A DNA stretch of 64,000 nucleotides from Devosia sp. LC5 (GTDB taxonomy: Bacteria; Pseudomonadota; Alphaproteobacteria; Rhizobiales; Devosiaceae): NCBI RefSeq assembly GCF_000735585.1, contig NZ_JNNO01000043.1, positions 150,101 through 214,100 of the forward strand. Direction: 5' to 3'. A program made the translations under genes and the position numbers. The notes below the pieces were generated by a model that was not told the DNA's origin, searched no databases, and was given only the letters and a program-made list of their open reading frames with translations. Positions 11,169 through 21,054 of this stretch are shown here, one piece after another (position 1 is the first letter of the stretch; each line of letters starts with the position of its first letter).

Positions 11169-11203
11169 GGCGCACCCGGCCATTGGTCGGGTGCGCCTTT
11201 TTT
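11169..11203 (+). terminator. Intrinsic terminator between rplO and secY
   Basis: GGCGCACCCG (11169-11178) pairs perfectly with CGGGTGCGCC (11188-11197) around a nine-base loop, followed directly by six T (11198-11203). This is a textbook rho-independent terminator placed inside the ribosomal cluster, so secY-adk may depend on read-through or on a promoter in 11204-11286. No convincing -35/-10 pair was found there. Confidence 0.82.
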
Positions 11204-11286
11204 GGTTTGTTGCGCTAGGACTGCAGACGGGTCTGCTTCCGACCCGCTCCGAGCGCGCCTGGCCTTGAAGCCAAAGGGAGCGATAC

Positions 11287-12624
11287 ATGGCGTCCGCAGC
11301 CGAACAGCTGGCACGTAATCTCAATTTTTCGACCTTCTCGAAGGCGAAAGCCCTGCAGCAGCGCATCTGGTTCACACTGGGCGCGCTGCTTGTCTATCGA
11401 CTGGGCACTTTCATTCCGGTTCCCGGCATTGATCCCGATGCATTCCGCGCGACGTTCGAACAGAGCCAGCAGGGCATTATCGGCATGTTCAACATGTTTG
11501 CCGGTGGCGCCGTCGAGCGCATGGCAATCTTTGCGCTGAACCTGATCCCATACATCACCGCCTCGATCGTGGTGCAGGTCATTGCGACCGCGTCGCCGCG
11601 TCTGGAAGCCCTCAAGAAAGAGGGCGAGGCCGGCCGTCGCAAGATGAACCAGTATACCCGGTACCTCGCGGTCGTGTTCTGCGCCGTGCAGGCCTATGGC
11701 ATTGCCGTGGGCCTGGAAGCGAGCCAGGGCGTCGTGCTCAATCCGGGCTGGTTCTTCCGCATTTCGACAGTGATCACGCTGGTCGGCGGCACCATGTTCC
11801 TGATGTGGCTGGGCGAGCAGATCACCTCGCGCGGCGTCGGCAATGGTATTTCACTGATCATCTTTGCCGGTATCGTGGCCAATCTGCCTACCACCATCGT
11901 GCAAACGCTCGAGCTGAGCCGCACCGGTGCGCTGCCCCCGCTGGCAGCCTTCGGCATCGTGGTGCTGTCCATCGTGGTCATTGCCGGCATCGTGTTCTTC
12001 GAACGCGCCCAGCGCCGCTTGTTGATCCAGTATCCAAAGCGCCAGGTCGGCAACAAGATGTTCCAGGGCGAAAGCTCGCATCTGCCGCTCAAGCTGAATA
12101 CGGCGGGTGTTATCCCGGTAATTTTCGGCTCGTCGCTGCTACTGCTGCCGGCCACTATTGCGTCCTTTGCGGCGCAGGGGAATGCTCCGGTCTGGCTGCA
12201 GACGGTTACGGCCCTGCTTGGGCGCGGCCAGCCGCTCTATCTGGCGCTGTTTGCCTTCTTCATCATCTTCTTCGCTTTCTTCTATACGGCCATCGTGTTC
12301 AATCCGACCGAGACGGCTGACAATCTCAAGCGCTCGGGCGGCTTTATTCCGGGGATTCGTCCGGGCGAACGGACGGCTGCACATATCGACTATGTGTTGA
12401 CCCGTATCACTGTTATCGGTGCGGCCTATCTTACGGTGGTGGCGCTGATTCCCGAGGTCATCCATAACCAGCTGGCTGTCAGCCAGTTTATCGGCGGCAC
12501 CTCGCTGCTGATCATGGTGACGGTGACGCTCGATACGGTCAGCCAGATTCAGAGCCACCTGATCGCGCAGCAATATGAGGGGCTGGTCAAGAAGTCCCGT
12601 CTTGGGGGAGGTAAGCGTCGATGA
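11287..12624 (+). CDS. secY: Preprotein translocase subunit SecY
   Basis: The 445-residue membrane protein is the channel-forming subunit of the Sec translocon. About ten hydrophobic segments are visible. Family motifs include FIPVPGIDP (plug side), [22 protein letters not shown] (TM2), [11 protein letters not shown] and the cytoplasmic loop [14 protein letters not shown] region near residue 265. AAGGGAGCG precedes the ATG. The TGA overlaps the adk ATG by four bases. It is preceded by an intrinsic terminator after rplO. Confidence 0.98.
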   Translation: MASAAEQLARNLNFSTFSKAKALQQRIWFTLGALLVYRLGTFIPVPGIDPDAFRATFEQSQQGIIGMFNMFAGGAVERMAIFALNLIPYITASIVVQVIATASPRLEALKKEGEAGRRKMNQYTRYLAVVFCAVQAYGIAVGLEASQGVVLNPGWFFRISTVITLVGGTMFLMWLGEQITSRGVGNGISLIIFAGIVANLPTTIVQTLELSRTGALPPLAAFGIVVLSIVVIAGIVFFERAQRRLLIQYPKRQVGNKMFQGESSHLPLKLNTAGVIPVIFGSSLLLLPATIASFAAQGNAPVWLQTVTALLGRGQPLYLALFAFFIIFFAFFYTAIVFNPTETADNLKRSGGFIPGIRPGERTAAHIDYVLTRITVIGAAYLTVVALIPEVIHNQLAVSQFIGGTSLLIMVTVTLDTVSQIQSHLIAQQYEGLVKKSRLGGGKRR

Positions 12625-13190
12625 GGCTAATTCTGCTCGGACCGCCGGGAGCGGGGAAGGGTACTCAGGCCAAGATTCTTGTCGAGGCCTATGGTATTCC
12701 CCAGCTCTCGACCGGCGATATCCTGCGCTCGGCCATTGCGGCCAAGACCCCACTGGGTCTGGAAGCCAAGGCCATCGTCGATCGTGGGGATCTGGTCAGT
12801 GACGCCATCGTCAACGGTATCGTCTCCGAACGTCTCGACGCTGAAGATTGCAAGCCTGGTTTCATCCTCGATGGCTTTCCGCGCACCATTGCGCAGGCCG
12901 AGGCGCTCGACCAGATGTTGATCGACAAGGGCGTCAATCTCGACGCCGTTGTCGAGATCAAGGCCGATGCCGATGAATTGGTGCGCCGGGTGATCCAGCG
13001 CAGCAAGGAAAGCGGCGGCGCCCGTGCCGACGACAATGAGGAAGTGCTGCGCAAGCGCCTCGATATCTACAAGGAGCAGACCGCTCCGCTCGTCGCCTAT
13101 TACAGCGACAAGGGTCTGCTCAAGGCAGTCGACGGCATGGAGCCGGTCGAAAAAGTCACGGCTTCGATCAAGTCTGCGATCGAAGGCTGA
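12621..13190 (+). CDS. adk: Adenylate kinase (short form)
   Basis: The 189-residue product catalyses ATP + AMP to 2 ADP. The P-loop GPPGAGKGT is at residues 7-15, the AMP-binding region STGDILR follows, and [13 protein letters not shown] is the core motif. It is shorter than the 214-residue E. coli enzyme: only a brief segment lies where the long LID domain would be, the common short form. The ATGA overlap with secY indicates coupling. No rpmJ follows, as is usual in alphaproteobacteria. Confidence 0.97.
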   Translation: MRLILLGPPGAGKGTQAKILVEAYGIPQLSTGDILRSAIAAKTPLGLEAKAIVDRGDLVSDAIVNGIVSERLDAEDCKPGFILDGFPRTIAQAEALDQMLIDKGVNLDAVVEIKADADELVRRVIQRSKESGGARADDNEEVLRKRLDIYKEQTAPLVAYYSDKGLLKAVDGMEPVEKVTASIKSAIEG

Positions 13191-13212
13191 GAACAGGGCA
13201 GGGGTTTGGCAG

Positions 13213-13241
13213 TTGACTCTGCCGAATCTAGTCCTTAAAGA
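13213..13241 (+). promoter_or_regulatory. Candidate sigma-70-type promoter for the alpha cluster
   Basis: TTGACT (13213-13218) and TAAAGA (13236-13241) are separated by 17 bases, in the 180-nt gap between adk and rpsM. This would start a transcript roughly 120 nt before rpsM. It is judged by eye only; the long leader and the GTG start of rpsM leave room for post-transcriptional control. Confidence 0.4.
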
Positions 13242-13370
13242 ACCGCGTCAGTCTCATGGATTATTGGGCTGGATTCGGTTCTCCAGGTGTTGGGGGTCGA
13301 AATCCGGTCCCTTGTTGTTTAACGGCACGGCCCCCTGATGGTAACCCGTGCTGAATGAAGGAGAGCAGAC

Positions 13371-13739
13371 GTGGCTCGTATTGCTGGCGTCAATATCCCG
13401 ACCAATAAGCGCGTGATCATCGCGTTGCAGTATATCCACGGGATTGGCGAAAAGTTCGCCAAGGATATCACTGAAAAGGCAAACATTCCTGCCGAGCGCC
13501 GTGTCAACGAGTTGACCGATGCCGAAGTGATTTTGATCCGTGAAGCGATCGACCGCGACTATGTCGTGGAAGGTGATCTTCGCCGCAATGTGGCGATGAA
13601 CATCAAGCGGTTGATGGATCTGGGTAACTACCGTGGCCTGCGCCACCGTCGTGGCCTGCCGGTGCGCGGTCAGCGTACCCATACCAATGCCCGCACCCGC
13701 AAGGGTCCGGCAAAGCCGATCGCTGGCAAGAAGAAGTAA
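13371..13739 (+). CDS. rpsM: 30S ribosomal protein S13
   Basis: The 122-residue product begins (GTG)[13 protein letters not shown] and ends with [19 protein letters not shown], the S13 pattern. S13 forms bridges to L5 and contacts P-site tRNA. The start is GTG, preceded by GAAGGAG at proper distance. It is the first gene of the alpha cluster, separated from adk by 180 nt with a possible promoter. Confidence 0.97.
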   Translation: MARIAGVNIPTNKRVIIALQYIHGIGEKFAKDITEKANIPAERRVNELTDAEVILIREAIDRDYVVEGDLRRNVAMNIKRLMDLGNYRGLRHRRGLPVRGQRTHTNARTRKGPAKPIAGKKK

Positions 13740-13818
13740 GAACCCGTCTGGGGTTCTTCGATGTAGCTGCTGGGGCCATTTGGCTGACGGCAGCGCTGAT
13801 ATCGTTCAGAGGAATTAA

Positions 13819-14211
13819 ATGGCTAAGACTGAAACGACGCGCGTCAAGCGCAAGGAACGCAAGAATATCACTTCGGGCGTCGCCCACGTGAATGCTTCGT
13901 TCAACAACACCATGATCACCATTGCCGATATGCAGGGCAACACGATTTCGTGGTCTTCCTCGGGTGTCATGGGCTTCAAGGGCTCGCGCAAGTCGACCCC
14001 CTATGCGGCTCAGGTCGCTGCTGAAGATGCTGCCAAGAAGGCGCAGGAGCATGGCATGAAGACCCTTGAGGTCGAAGTGCGTGGTCCTGGTTCGGGCCGT
14101 GAATCGGCTCTGCGCGCTCTGCAGGCTGCTGGCTTCAACGTCACCTCGATCCGCGACGTGACCTCGATCCCGCATAACGGCTGCCGTCCGCGCAAGCGGC
14201 GCCGCGTCTAA
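13819..14211 (+). CDS. rpsK: 30S ribosomal protein S11
   Basis: The 130-residue product begins with a basic tail ([10 protein letters not shown]), then [16 protein letters not shown] and ends [21 protein letters not shown], all S11 hallmarks. S11 lines the mRNA exit in the 30S platform. CAGAGGAA precedes the ATG. A terminator-like hairpin follows the stop. Confidence 0.98.
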   Translation: MAKTETTRVKRKERKNITSGVAHVNASFNNTMITIADMQGNTISWSSSGVMGFKGSRKSTPYAAQVAAEDAAKKAQEHGMKTLEVEVRGPGSGRESALRALQAAGFNVTSIRDVTSIPHNGCRPRKRRRV

Positions 14212-14229
14212 TCTAGACCGATTGAAGAG

Positions 14230-14260
14230 CTCCCGGCCGATTGAATGGGCCGGGAGTCTT
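14230..14260 (+). terminator. Terminator-like hairpin between rpsK and rpoA
   Basis: CTCCCGGCC (14230-14238) pairs perfectly with GGCCGGGAG (14248-14256) around a nine-base loop, followed by TCTTATT, a weak T tract. It could act as a partial terminator that lowers rpoA expression relative to ribosomal proteins, or as an mRNA-processing or stability stem. Confidence 0.5.
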
Positions 14261-14317
14261 ATTGCGTTTGCGGCGGAGCGGCTCGGGCTGGAGCCGCGAT
14301 TTTGAAAGGACATTACC

Positions 14318-15337
14318 GTGACGATCCAGAGGAACTGGCAAGAACTGATCAAGCCGACCAAGCTGGAGATTGTTTCGGGCAGCGACAACGCGCGCGTGGC
14401 TTCGGTAGTTGCCGAGCCGCTTGAGCGCGGTTACGGGCTTACCCTGGGTAACGCTCTTCGTCGTGTGCTGCTGTCGTCGCTTCAGGGCGCGGCAGTTACC
14501 GCAATCCAGATTGACGGCATCCTGCATGAATTCTCCTCGCTTCCGGGCGTGCGCGAAGACATGACCGACCTGGTCCTCAACGTGAAGGAAATCGCGTTGA
14601 AGATGGGTGGCGAAGGCCCCAAGCGCCTTGGCCTCACCAAGCAGGGTCCGGGTGCCGTGACCGCTGGCGACATCAAGGTCACCGGCGATATCGAAGTGCT
14701 GAACCCCGAGCTGGTGATCTGCCATCTCGATGACGGCGCCGAAATCAATATCGAGTTCACCGTCGACACCGGCAAGGGTTACGTTGCCGCCGACAAGAAC
14801 CGTCCGGAAGATGCACCGATCGGCTATATTCCGGTCGATGCGCTGTTCTCCCCGGTTCGCCGCGTCAGCTACAAGGTCGATGCCACCCGCGCGGGTGAAA
14901 GCCTCGACAAGGACAAGCTGACCCTGCAGGTCGAGACCAATGGTGCAGTATCGCCGGAAGATGCCGTGGCTTATGCTGCGCGTATTCTTCAGGACCAGCT
15001 GTCGGTGTTCGTGAACTTCGAAGAGCCCAGCAAGGAAAAGGCACAGGATGCCGTTCCCGAACTGGCCTTCAACCCGGCGCTGCTCAAGAAGGTCGACGAA
15101 CTCGAGCTTTCGGTGCGTTCGGCCAACTGCCTCAAGAACGACAACATCGTTTATATCGGCGATCTGATCCAGAAGACGGAAGCCGAGATGCTGCGGACCC
15201 CGAATTTTGGCCGCAAGTCGCTCAACGAAATCAAGGAGGTCCTGGCACAGATGGGGCTTCATCTCGGAATGGACGTCAACAATTGGCCACCCGAGAATAT
15301 CGATGACCTCGCCAAGCGCTACGAAGATCATTATTGA
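14318..15337 (+). CDS. rpoA: DNA-directed RNA polymerase alpha subunit
   Basis: The 339-residue product has the dimerising N-terminal domain ([22 protein letters not shown]) and the DNA- and activator-binding C-terminal domain ([30 protein letters not shown]). The start is GTG, preceded by GAAAGGAC at proper distance. It lies between rpsK and rplQ; rpsD, present here in E. coli, is absent as usual in alphaproteobacteria. Confidence 0.98.
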   Translation: MTIQRNWQELIKPTKLEIVSGSDNARVASVVAEPLERGYGLTLGNALRRVLLSSLQGAAVTAIQIDGILHEFSSLPGVREDMTDLVLNVKEIALKMGGEGPKRLGLTKQGPGAVTAGDIKVTGDIEVLNPELVICHLDDGAEINIEFTVDTGKGYVAADKNRPEDAPIGYIPVDALFSPVRRVSYKVDATRAGESLDKDKLTLQVETNGAVSPEDAVAYAARILQDQLSVFVNFEEPSKEKAQDAVPELAFNPALLKKVDELELSVRSANCLKNDNIVYIGDLIQKTEAEMLRTPNFGRKSLNEIKEVLAQMGLHLGMDVNNWPPENIDDLAKRYEDHY

Positions 15338-15369
15338 TCCCGCGCTGCCAAGCACTTTAGGAGACCACC

Positions 15370-15795
15370 ATGCGCCACGGTAATTCCGGCCGCAAGCTCA
15401 ACCGAACCGCCAGCCACCGTAAGGCTATGTTCGCCAATATGTCCGCCGCGCTGATCAAGCACGAGCAGATCGTCACCACCCTGCCCAAGGCGAAGGACCT
15501 GCGTCCGATCGTTGAAAAGCTGATCACGCTGGGCAAGCGCGGCGACCTGCATGCTCGCCGCCAGGCGATCGCTCAGGTTCGCGACGAAGGCCAGGTGCAG
15601 AAGCTGTTCGCAGTGCTGGGCCCGCGCTACAAGGACCGTCAGGGCGGCTATATCCGCATCATGAAGGCTGGCTTCCGCTATGGCGACAATGCGCCGATGG
15701 CGGTGATCGAGTTCGTCGATCGCGACGTCAATGCCAAGGGCCTCGATAGTGGTCCGGTGCAGGTGCGTGACGAAGACGAGTCCGAAGCCGCGTAA
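15370..15795 (+). CDS. rplQ: 50S ribosomal protein L17
   Basis: The 141-residue product begins [20 protein letters not shown] and contains [16 protein letters not shown], the L17 signature; an acidic tail ends it. L17 lies near the tunnel exit. TAGGAGACC precedes the ATG. It is the last gene of the ribosomal super-operon, followed by a strong terminator. Confidence 0.98.
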   Translation: MRHGNSGRKLNRTASHRKAMFANMSAALIKHEQIVTTLPKAKDLRPIVEKLITLGKRGDLHARRQAIAQVRDEGQVQKLFAVLGPRYKDRQGGYIRIMKAGFRYGDNAPMAVIEFVDRDVNAKGLDSGPVQVRDEDESEAA

Positions 15796-15818
15796 GCGAC
15801 ATTCGGTTCAAGATTTGA

Positions 15819-15852
15819 GGCGGTCCGCGTTTGAATGCGCGGGCCGCCTTTT
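15819..15852 (+). terminator. Intrinsic terminator closing the ribosomal operon
   Basis: GGCGGTCCGCG (15819-15829) pairs with CGCGGGCCGCC (15838-15848) with one G-T wobble, around an eight-base loop, followed by TTTT. It lies between rplQ and the convergent phosphotransferase-like gene. Confidence 0.8.
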
Positions 15853-15859
15853 GCTTTGT

Positions 15860-16516
15860 TCAGATCGCTCGAACTTCGGCGAGCCGCTGGACGGAATAGT
15901 CGTCTTTCCAGCAGACCGCCGCTTCCCATGCGGCCGAGGCTTGCGCGGCGATGTCAAATTCCGCAGCATCGAAGCCGGCGGCATTATGGGGCAGGGCCAG
16001 GTCAAGCTCCGGGACGTCGGCATGCGCCTCGTCCCAATCGATCAACGCGACCCGCTCGGCAGTCATGCGGATATTGCCCGGATTGGTAGGATTGCCATGC
16101 ACCACGCAGGTCTGCCGCCCGGCGAGCCGCGCCCACGCCGCCCGGCAGCGCGCGACGGCCTCGGCCGGCATCGCAGTCAGGTCGATCCGCGTTCCGGTAT
16201 CGGCATGCAAAAGGTCGGTCGAGGATCGCCAGCCGGGCCGTTGCGGCCGGCCCTGCGTCAAGCGATGCAATTGCCGAAGCGTGTCGGCCACCCGGCGCCA
16301 GTCGGCCTCTGTCTCGGGCGGTTCGCCCTCCATATATTTCATCACCATCAGCCCATCGGCAAACAGCCTGCCATCTATGGTCGGGATCGGCGCCGGCACG
16401 GTCAGGCCCGAATGCTCGAGATGCTGGAGGAGGGCGCCCTCCCAAGCCAGATCCGCGTCACTCCGCTTGCCCAGTCGAGCAACCGCGAGCTGCCCATTGA
16501 TGCGCACGCTCCACAC
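15860..16516 (-). CDS. APH-fold phosphotransferase-like protein (start uncertain, likely extends upstream)
   Basis: The protein has the aminoglycoside/choline kinase fold: an N-lobe, then VVHGNPTNPGNIRM in place of the usual HGDxxxxN catalytic loop, and ALIDWDEA in place of the metal-binding DxD. The expected catalytic Asp is Asn. The listed GTG at 16516 gives 218 residues, but typical family sequence continues in frame upstream (DALGQWGADAQRVERLAGG) to about 16594, where no ATG, GTG or TTG exists. A CTG at 16600 overlaps the TGA of the small ORF upstream (CTGA) and could be the true start, giving 246 residues. Its substrate is unknown. Confidence 0.75.
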   Translation of the reverse strand: MWSVRINGQLAVARLGKRSDADLAWEGALLQHLEHSGLTVPAPIPTIDGRLFADGLMVMKYMEGEPPETEADWRRVADTLRQLHRLTQGRPQRPGWRSSTDLLHADTGTRIDLTAMPAEAVARCRAAWARLAGRQTCVVHGNPTNPGNIRMTAERVALIDWDEAHADVPELDLALPHNAAGFDAAEFDIAAQASAAWEAAVCWKDDYSVQRLAEVRAI

Positions 16517-16596
16517 GTCATTGGAGGAGCCTCCGGCCAGCCGCTCAACGCGCTGCGCATCGGCACCCCATTGCCCGAGTGCGTCCCACCCCGTCG

Positions 16597-16707
16597 TCAG
16601 GAGATAGCGCCCCAGAACAGCGCAACGCCCAGACCCATGCAGAGCAGACCGACCATAATCATGGCGAGCCGGCCGCGCCGCGGCGATTTCATCATAATGC
16701 CCAACAT
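16597..16707 (-). CDS. 36-residue single-span membrane microprotein
   Basis: An ATG at 16707, preceded by GGAGGA six bases upstream, opens a 36-codon ORF with a short basic N-terminus (KSPRRGR) and one hydrophobic helix (LAMIMVGLLCMGLGVALFW), ending GAIS. A strong ribosome binding site and positive-inside layout argue that it is real. Its TGA lies in CTGA, at which the following phosphotransferase-like gene may start. No function can be assigned. Confidence 0.6.
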   Translation of the reverse strand: MLGIMMKSPRRGRLAMIMVGLLCMGLGVALFWGAIS

Positions 16708-16832
16708 GGTCGTCTCCTCCGCATTTTGGCTCAGCTTAGGCCCGAATGGCATGATGGGGCAATTGCCGCGGTCGATGTCAACAGTCCGTTGCCCTCTGAC
16801 AGCGAAATGTCACGTCAACGCTAACAGTGTGC

Positions 16833-17363
16833 TCACAAATTCCACGCCCGCGCGAGGGCCTTCACCTCACGGAGGGACGCGCAGAAAACCATCGGCAATC
16901 CGGTGGCCTTGGCGACGCGGCGAGAGCGGTCGGCATTGTTCCGCGTTTTCCAGATCCAGCTCACCATCTGCCATTTGATGCTGTCGCGATTACCCGGAAG
17001 ATTGCCGGCCCGCTCCTTTTCCAGCAGCGTTCGCCGGAAATACCGGCTGAAGCGGCGCAGGTAGTGGTCGTCCACGACGACAACGCCAGTGGCCCGGGCA
17101 AAGCGCTGCGGCATGAGCACAGAGTAATTGCCTTCCATCACCCAGCCCGGTTCCAGGATCGCCGCGTCATGCAGGGCATGGAATTCGGCGTCCGGCCGCA
17201 CCTGCCAGTCGGTGTTGGGTAAGTGGCGCAATTGGTCGAGATGGATAGCTGGAATATCGAGCTTCTTGCCGATGGCAATGGCCAGCGTCGACTTGCCGGC
17301 ATTGGTCGGCCCCATGATCACGATGCGGCGGCCGAGGGCGTCAAGCGGTTGAAAGGTCTGCAT
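16833..17363 (-). CDS. P-loop NTPase, adenylate kinase-like (FlaR/topology-modulation type)
   Basis: The 176-residue product carries a Walker A motif GPTNAGKST at about residues 18-26, then IHLDQLRHLPNTDWQ and EGNYS, the pattern of small AAA/adenylate kinase-related proteins often annotated as FlaR-type or topology modulation proteins. The substrate is unknown. It is followed on the same strand, after about 125 nt, by the 36-residue ORF and the phosphotransferase-like gene, so the three may be a unit. An upstream minus-strand terminator separates it from the decarboxylase. Confidence 0.75.
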   Translation of the reverse strand: MQTFQPLDALGRRIVIMGPTNAGKSTLAIAIGKKLDIPAIHLDQLRHLPNTDWQVRPDAEFHALHDAAILEPGWVMEGNYSVLMPQRFARATGVVVVDDHYLRRFSRYFRRTLLEKERAGNLPGNRDSIKWQMVSWIWKTRNNADRSRRVAKATGLPMVFCASLREVKALARAWNL

Positions 17364-17441
17364 TTTCAGTTCCGATATATGGTTTGGTGGGATCGGGGTG
17401 GAAAAGCGAGGAAGGGCAGGCGAACTCCGTGTTGGAGAGAC

Positions 17442-17466
17442 AAAAATCCCCGCCGTAGCGGGGATT
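17442..17466 (-). terminator. Intrinsic terminator of the decarboxylase gene
   Basis: On the minus strand AATCCCCGC pairs with GCGGGGATT around a four-base TACG loop, followed by a run of T (A at 17442-17446 on +). It lies 31 nt past the decarboxylase stop. Confidence 0.85.
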
Positions 17467-17497
17467 GATGGTTGATCATAGGCAGGGGATTGCAGGC

Positions 17498-18679
17498 CTA
17501 TTCGGGCTGCACATCCTTGCCGGTATAGACCTCGTCGACCCAGAATTGGTCTCGGCGGTCGAAGCCGTTGAACGGGGTCAGCGAGGCCTGGGTATAGGCG
17601 CCCATCAGGCCGAATTCGATCCAGTCGTCTTCATCGATATCGGCGGGCAGGGTGAATACCTGGGGCAGCACGTCATAGCTGTCGCAAGTGGGTCCCCAGA
17701 CGGTGAACTCGGAGAATTCCGCATTATTGTCATGCACGCGCGCACCGCGCCACACCCGCACAGGTGGGGTGAAATGCATGAACTTGACTTCCATCAGGCT
17801 GCCATAGGCCCCGTCATTGACATAGACCGACTGGCCGCCGCGCTGATGCTTCACCCGCAGCAGCAGCGAGGTCGAAGAGGTGACGAGAGCGCGACCGGGT
17901 TCGATGATCAGCTCGGGCTTGTTCTTCTCGCCGAAATGATCGTTGACCGCCGTCGAGATGGTCTCGAAGTAGTAGTCCATCGGCGGGGCTTCGCTGGTCG
18001 GGTAGGGGGCCGGATAGCCGCCGCCGATATTGAGGCGCTTGAGCTGGATATTGGATTCTTCGACGATGCGGGACGCCGCTGCGATATGCCGCTCATAGGC
18101 ATAGGCGTCTTCGCACTGGCTGCCGACATGGAAGCACAGGCTAGGCGTGTAGCCCATCTGGTCGACCATGGTGACGATTTCGGCCGCGCCCTGTTCCATG
18201 ACGCCGAACTTGATGCCGAAATCATAGGATTTCAGCGCCTTGCCGGCCTTGAAGCGGGTGGTCACTTCCACATCGCGCGAAGGCGAAACAACCGCCGCCA
18301 GTTGGTCGAGCTGCTGGGGATGGTCTATGGTGAAGGAGCGGACGCCGAATTCTTCATAGGCGCGAGCGATCTCGCGCTTATTCTTGATCGGGTTGTTGTA
18401 ATGCATCACCGCGCCCGGCGCGTGGTCGCGCACCAGTTCCATTTCGGTGTTGGAGGCGACGTCGAACGCCTTCAAACCTTCGCGATGCAGCTGGGCGATG
18501 ATGTGCGGGGACGGATTGCACTTGACTGCATAGGTCAGCAGCCCGTCAAAGCCCTTCTTGAACACCTTTGTGGCCTTGTGCAGCTCGCGCTCGGAAAACA
18601 GGAACGCCGGGAAATCCGGGGCTTCCGCCGCGATCAGCGCGGAGGTATTCGGGTAAACCTGCTTCGGCTCAGTGGTCAT
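17498..18679 (-). CDS. Ornithine/lysine-type group IV PLP decarboxylase
   Basis: The ATG at 18679 gives 393 residues beginning MTTEPKQVYPNTSALIAAE; an in-frame start at 18940 would run back through intergenic sequence and is rejected. Fold-III decarboxylase motifs are present: LLTYAVKCNPSP with the PLP lysine, HVGSQCED, NIGGGYPAPY, IEPGRALV and GPTCDSYDVL, the last being the active-site Cys of ornithine-type enzymes. It should decarboxylate ornithine (to putrescine) or lysine (to cadaverine), starting polyamine synthesis. Length and the CDSYD motif favour an ornithine or dual ornithine/lysine enzyme. A terminator follows directly. Confidence 0.9.
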   Translation of the reverse strand: MTTEPKQVYPNTSALIAAEAPDFPAFLFSERELHKATKVFKKGFDGLLTYAVKCNPSPHIIAQLHREGLKAFDVASNTEMELVRDHAPGAVMHYNNPIKNKREIARAYEEFGVRSFTIDHPQQLDQLAAVVSPSRDVEVTTRFKAGKALKSYDFGIKFGVMEQGAAEIVTMVDQMGYTPSLCFHVGSQCEDAYAYERHIAAASRIVEESNIQLKRLNIGGGYPAPYPTSEAPPMDYYFETISTAVNDHFGEKNKPELIIEPGRALVTSSTSLLLRVKHQRGGQSVYVNDGAYGSLMEVKFMHFTPPVRVWRGARVHDNNAEFSEFTVWGPTCDSYDVLPQVFTLPADIDEDDWIEFGLMGAYTQASLTPFNGFDRRDQFWVDEVYTGKDVQPE

Positions 18680-18878
18680 GGACGACTTGCCTTTCGGGGC
18701 TGGAGAAATGCGGAAAACGAGCGCTGCATATAGGGCCGTGTGCCCCCTCACGCAAACGTTTATTTGGCCTCCAATTGCGACGGGGGCGTGACGCCTTTTT
18801 CGTGACAGAATCCGGGCGTTTGCCTTGCCCCGCGCGGATGCCACATCAGGGCAGAAGCGCTGACCGGAGGTTGGTTCG

Positions 18879-20359
<1,481 letters not shown>

Positions 20360-20363
<4 letters not shown>

Positions 20364-20926
20364 TCGAGGCTGATTTCGGGCACATCCATCTGCGCCAAGG
20401 TGTTGATCGCGCTCTGGCGCCGGTCCTTGAGGCCGGTGAGCAGGGCGCGGGCGCCATCCTCGCCATAGCCGCGCCGGCTGATGGCGTAGAGTACCAGACC
20501 GTCCTCGATCGGGGCATAGCGATAGGCGTTCCATTCGACGACCATGCTGCCGCTGCTCGAATCGCTGAGCATGAAATCGAGGATGATTTCGCCGGTCTGT
20601 TCGTTCCGGAGCACGTCATAATTGACTACGGGGTCGCTACCCTTGCGTTGGTCAAGGCTCTGCACCATCGCTGCCGCAGCCGCTTCCGGGGTGGTGCCAT
20701 TGGTCAGCACGTCGATCATGAACATGTCTTCGAATTGCTCGACGGTCTGGCCGGCCGGCACATATTCCTGCTTGAAATAGGTCTCGTTCGGGTGGCTCGT
20801 CCAGGCGAGCGCAAATTCGACATTCTCGAAGGTGATCGGCCCCGGCGCGCCGATGGCGTCGGTCTGGGCGCTCACTGGCGATGCCATGGCGGCAAGGAGC
20901 AAGAATGCGGTGACGAAACGATGCAT
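20360..20926 (-). CDS. Secreted protein of unknown function
   Basis: The 188-residue product begins with a clear signal peptide (MHRFVTAFLLLAAMASPVSA, cleaved near AQT) and should be periplasmic. The mature part contains repeated alternating hydrophobic stretches such as GEIILDFMLSD and SMVVEWNAYRY, suggesting a beta-rich fold; no family was recognised. GAGGG precedes the ATG. It is convergent with the DegP-type gene, and the two stops share the tetranucleotide CTAG. Confidence 0.85.
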
Positions 20927-21054
20927 GGAAGGCCCTCGATATTGTGGTCGCGCATTAATGCTGACAAACGCGACATTGGCAATTCGCTGCCGGTTTGTCT
21001 TGCTCGCGCCGCCGCCCTATCTTACGCAGAGCCCATCATAGAGACTATTCAGGC

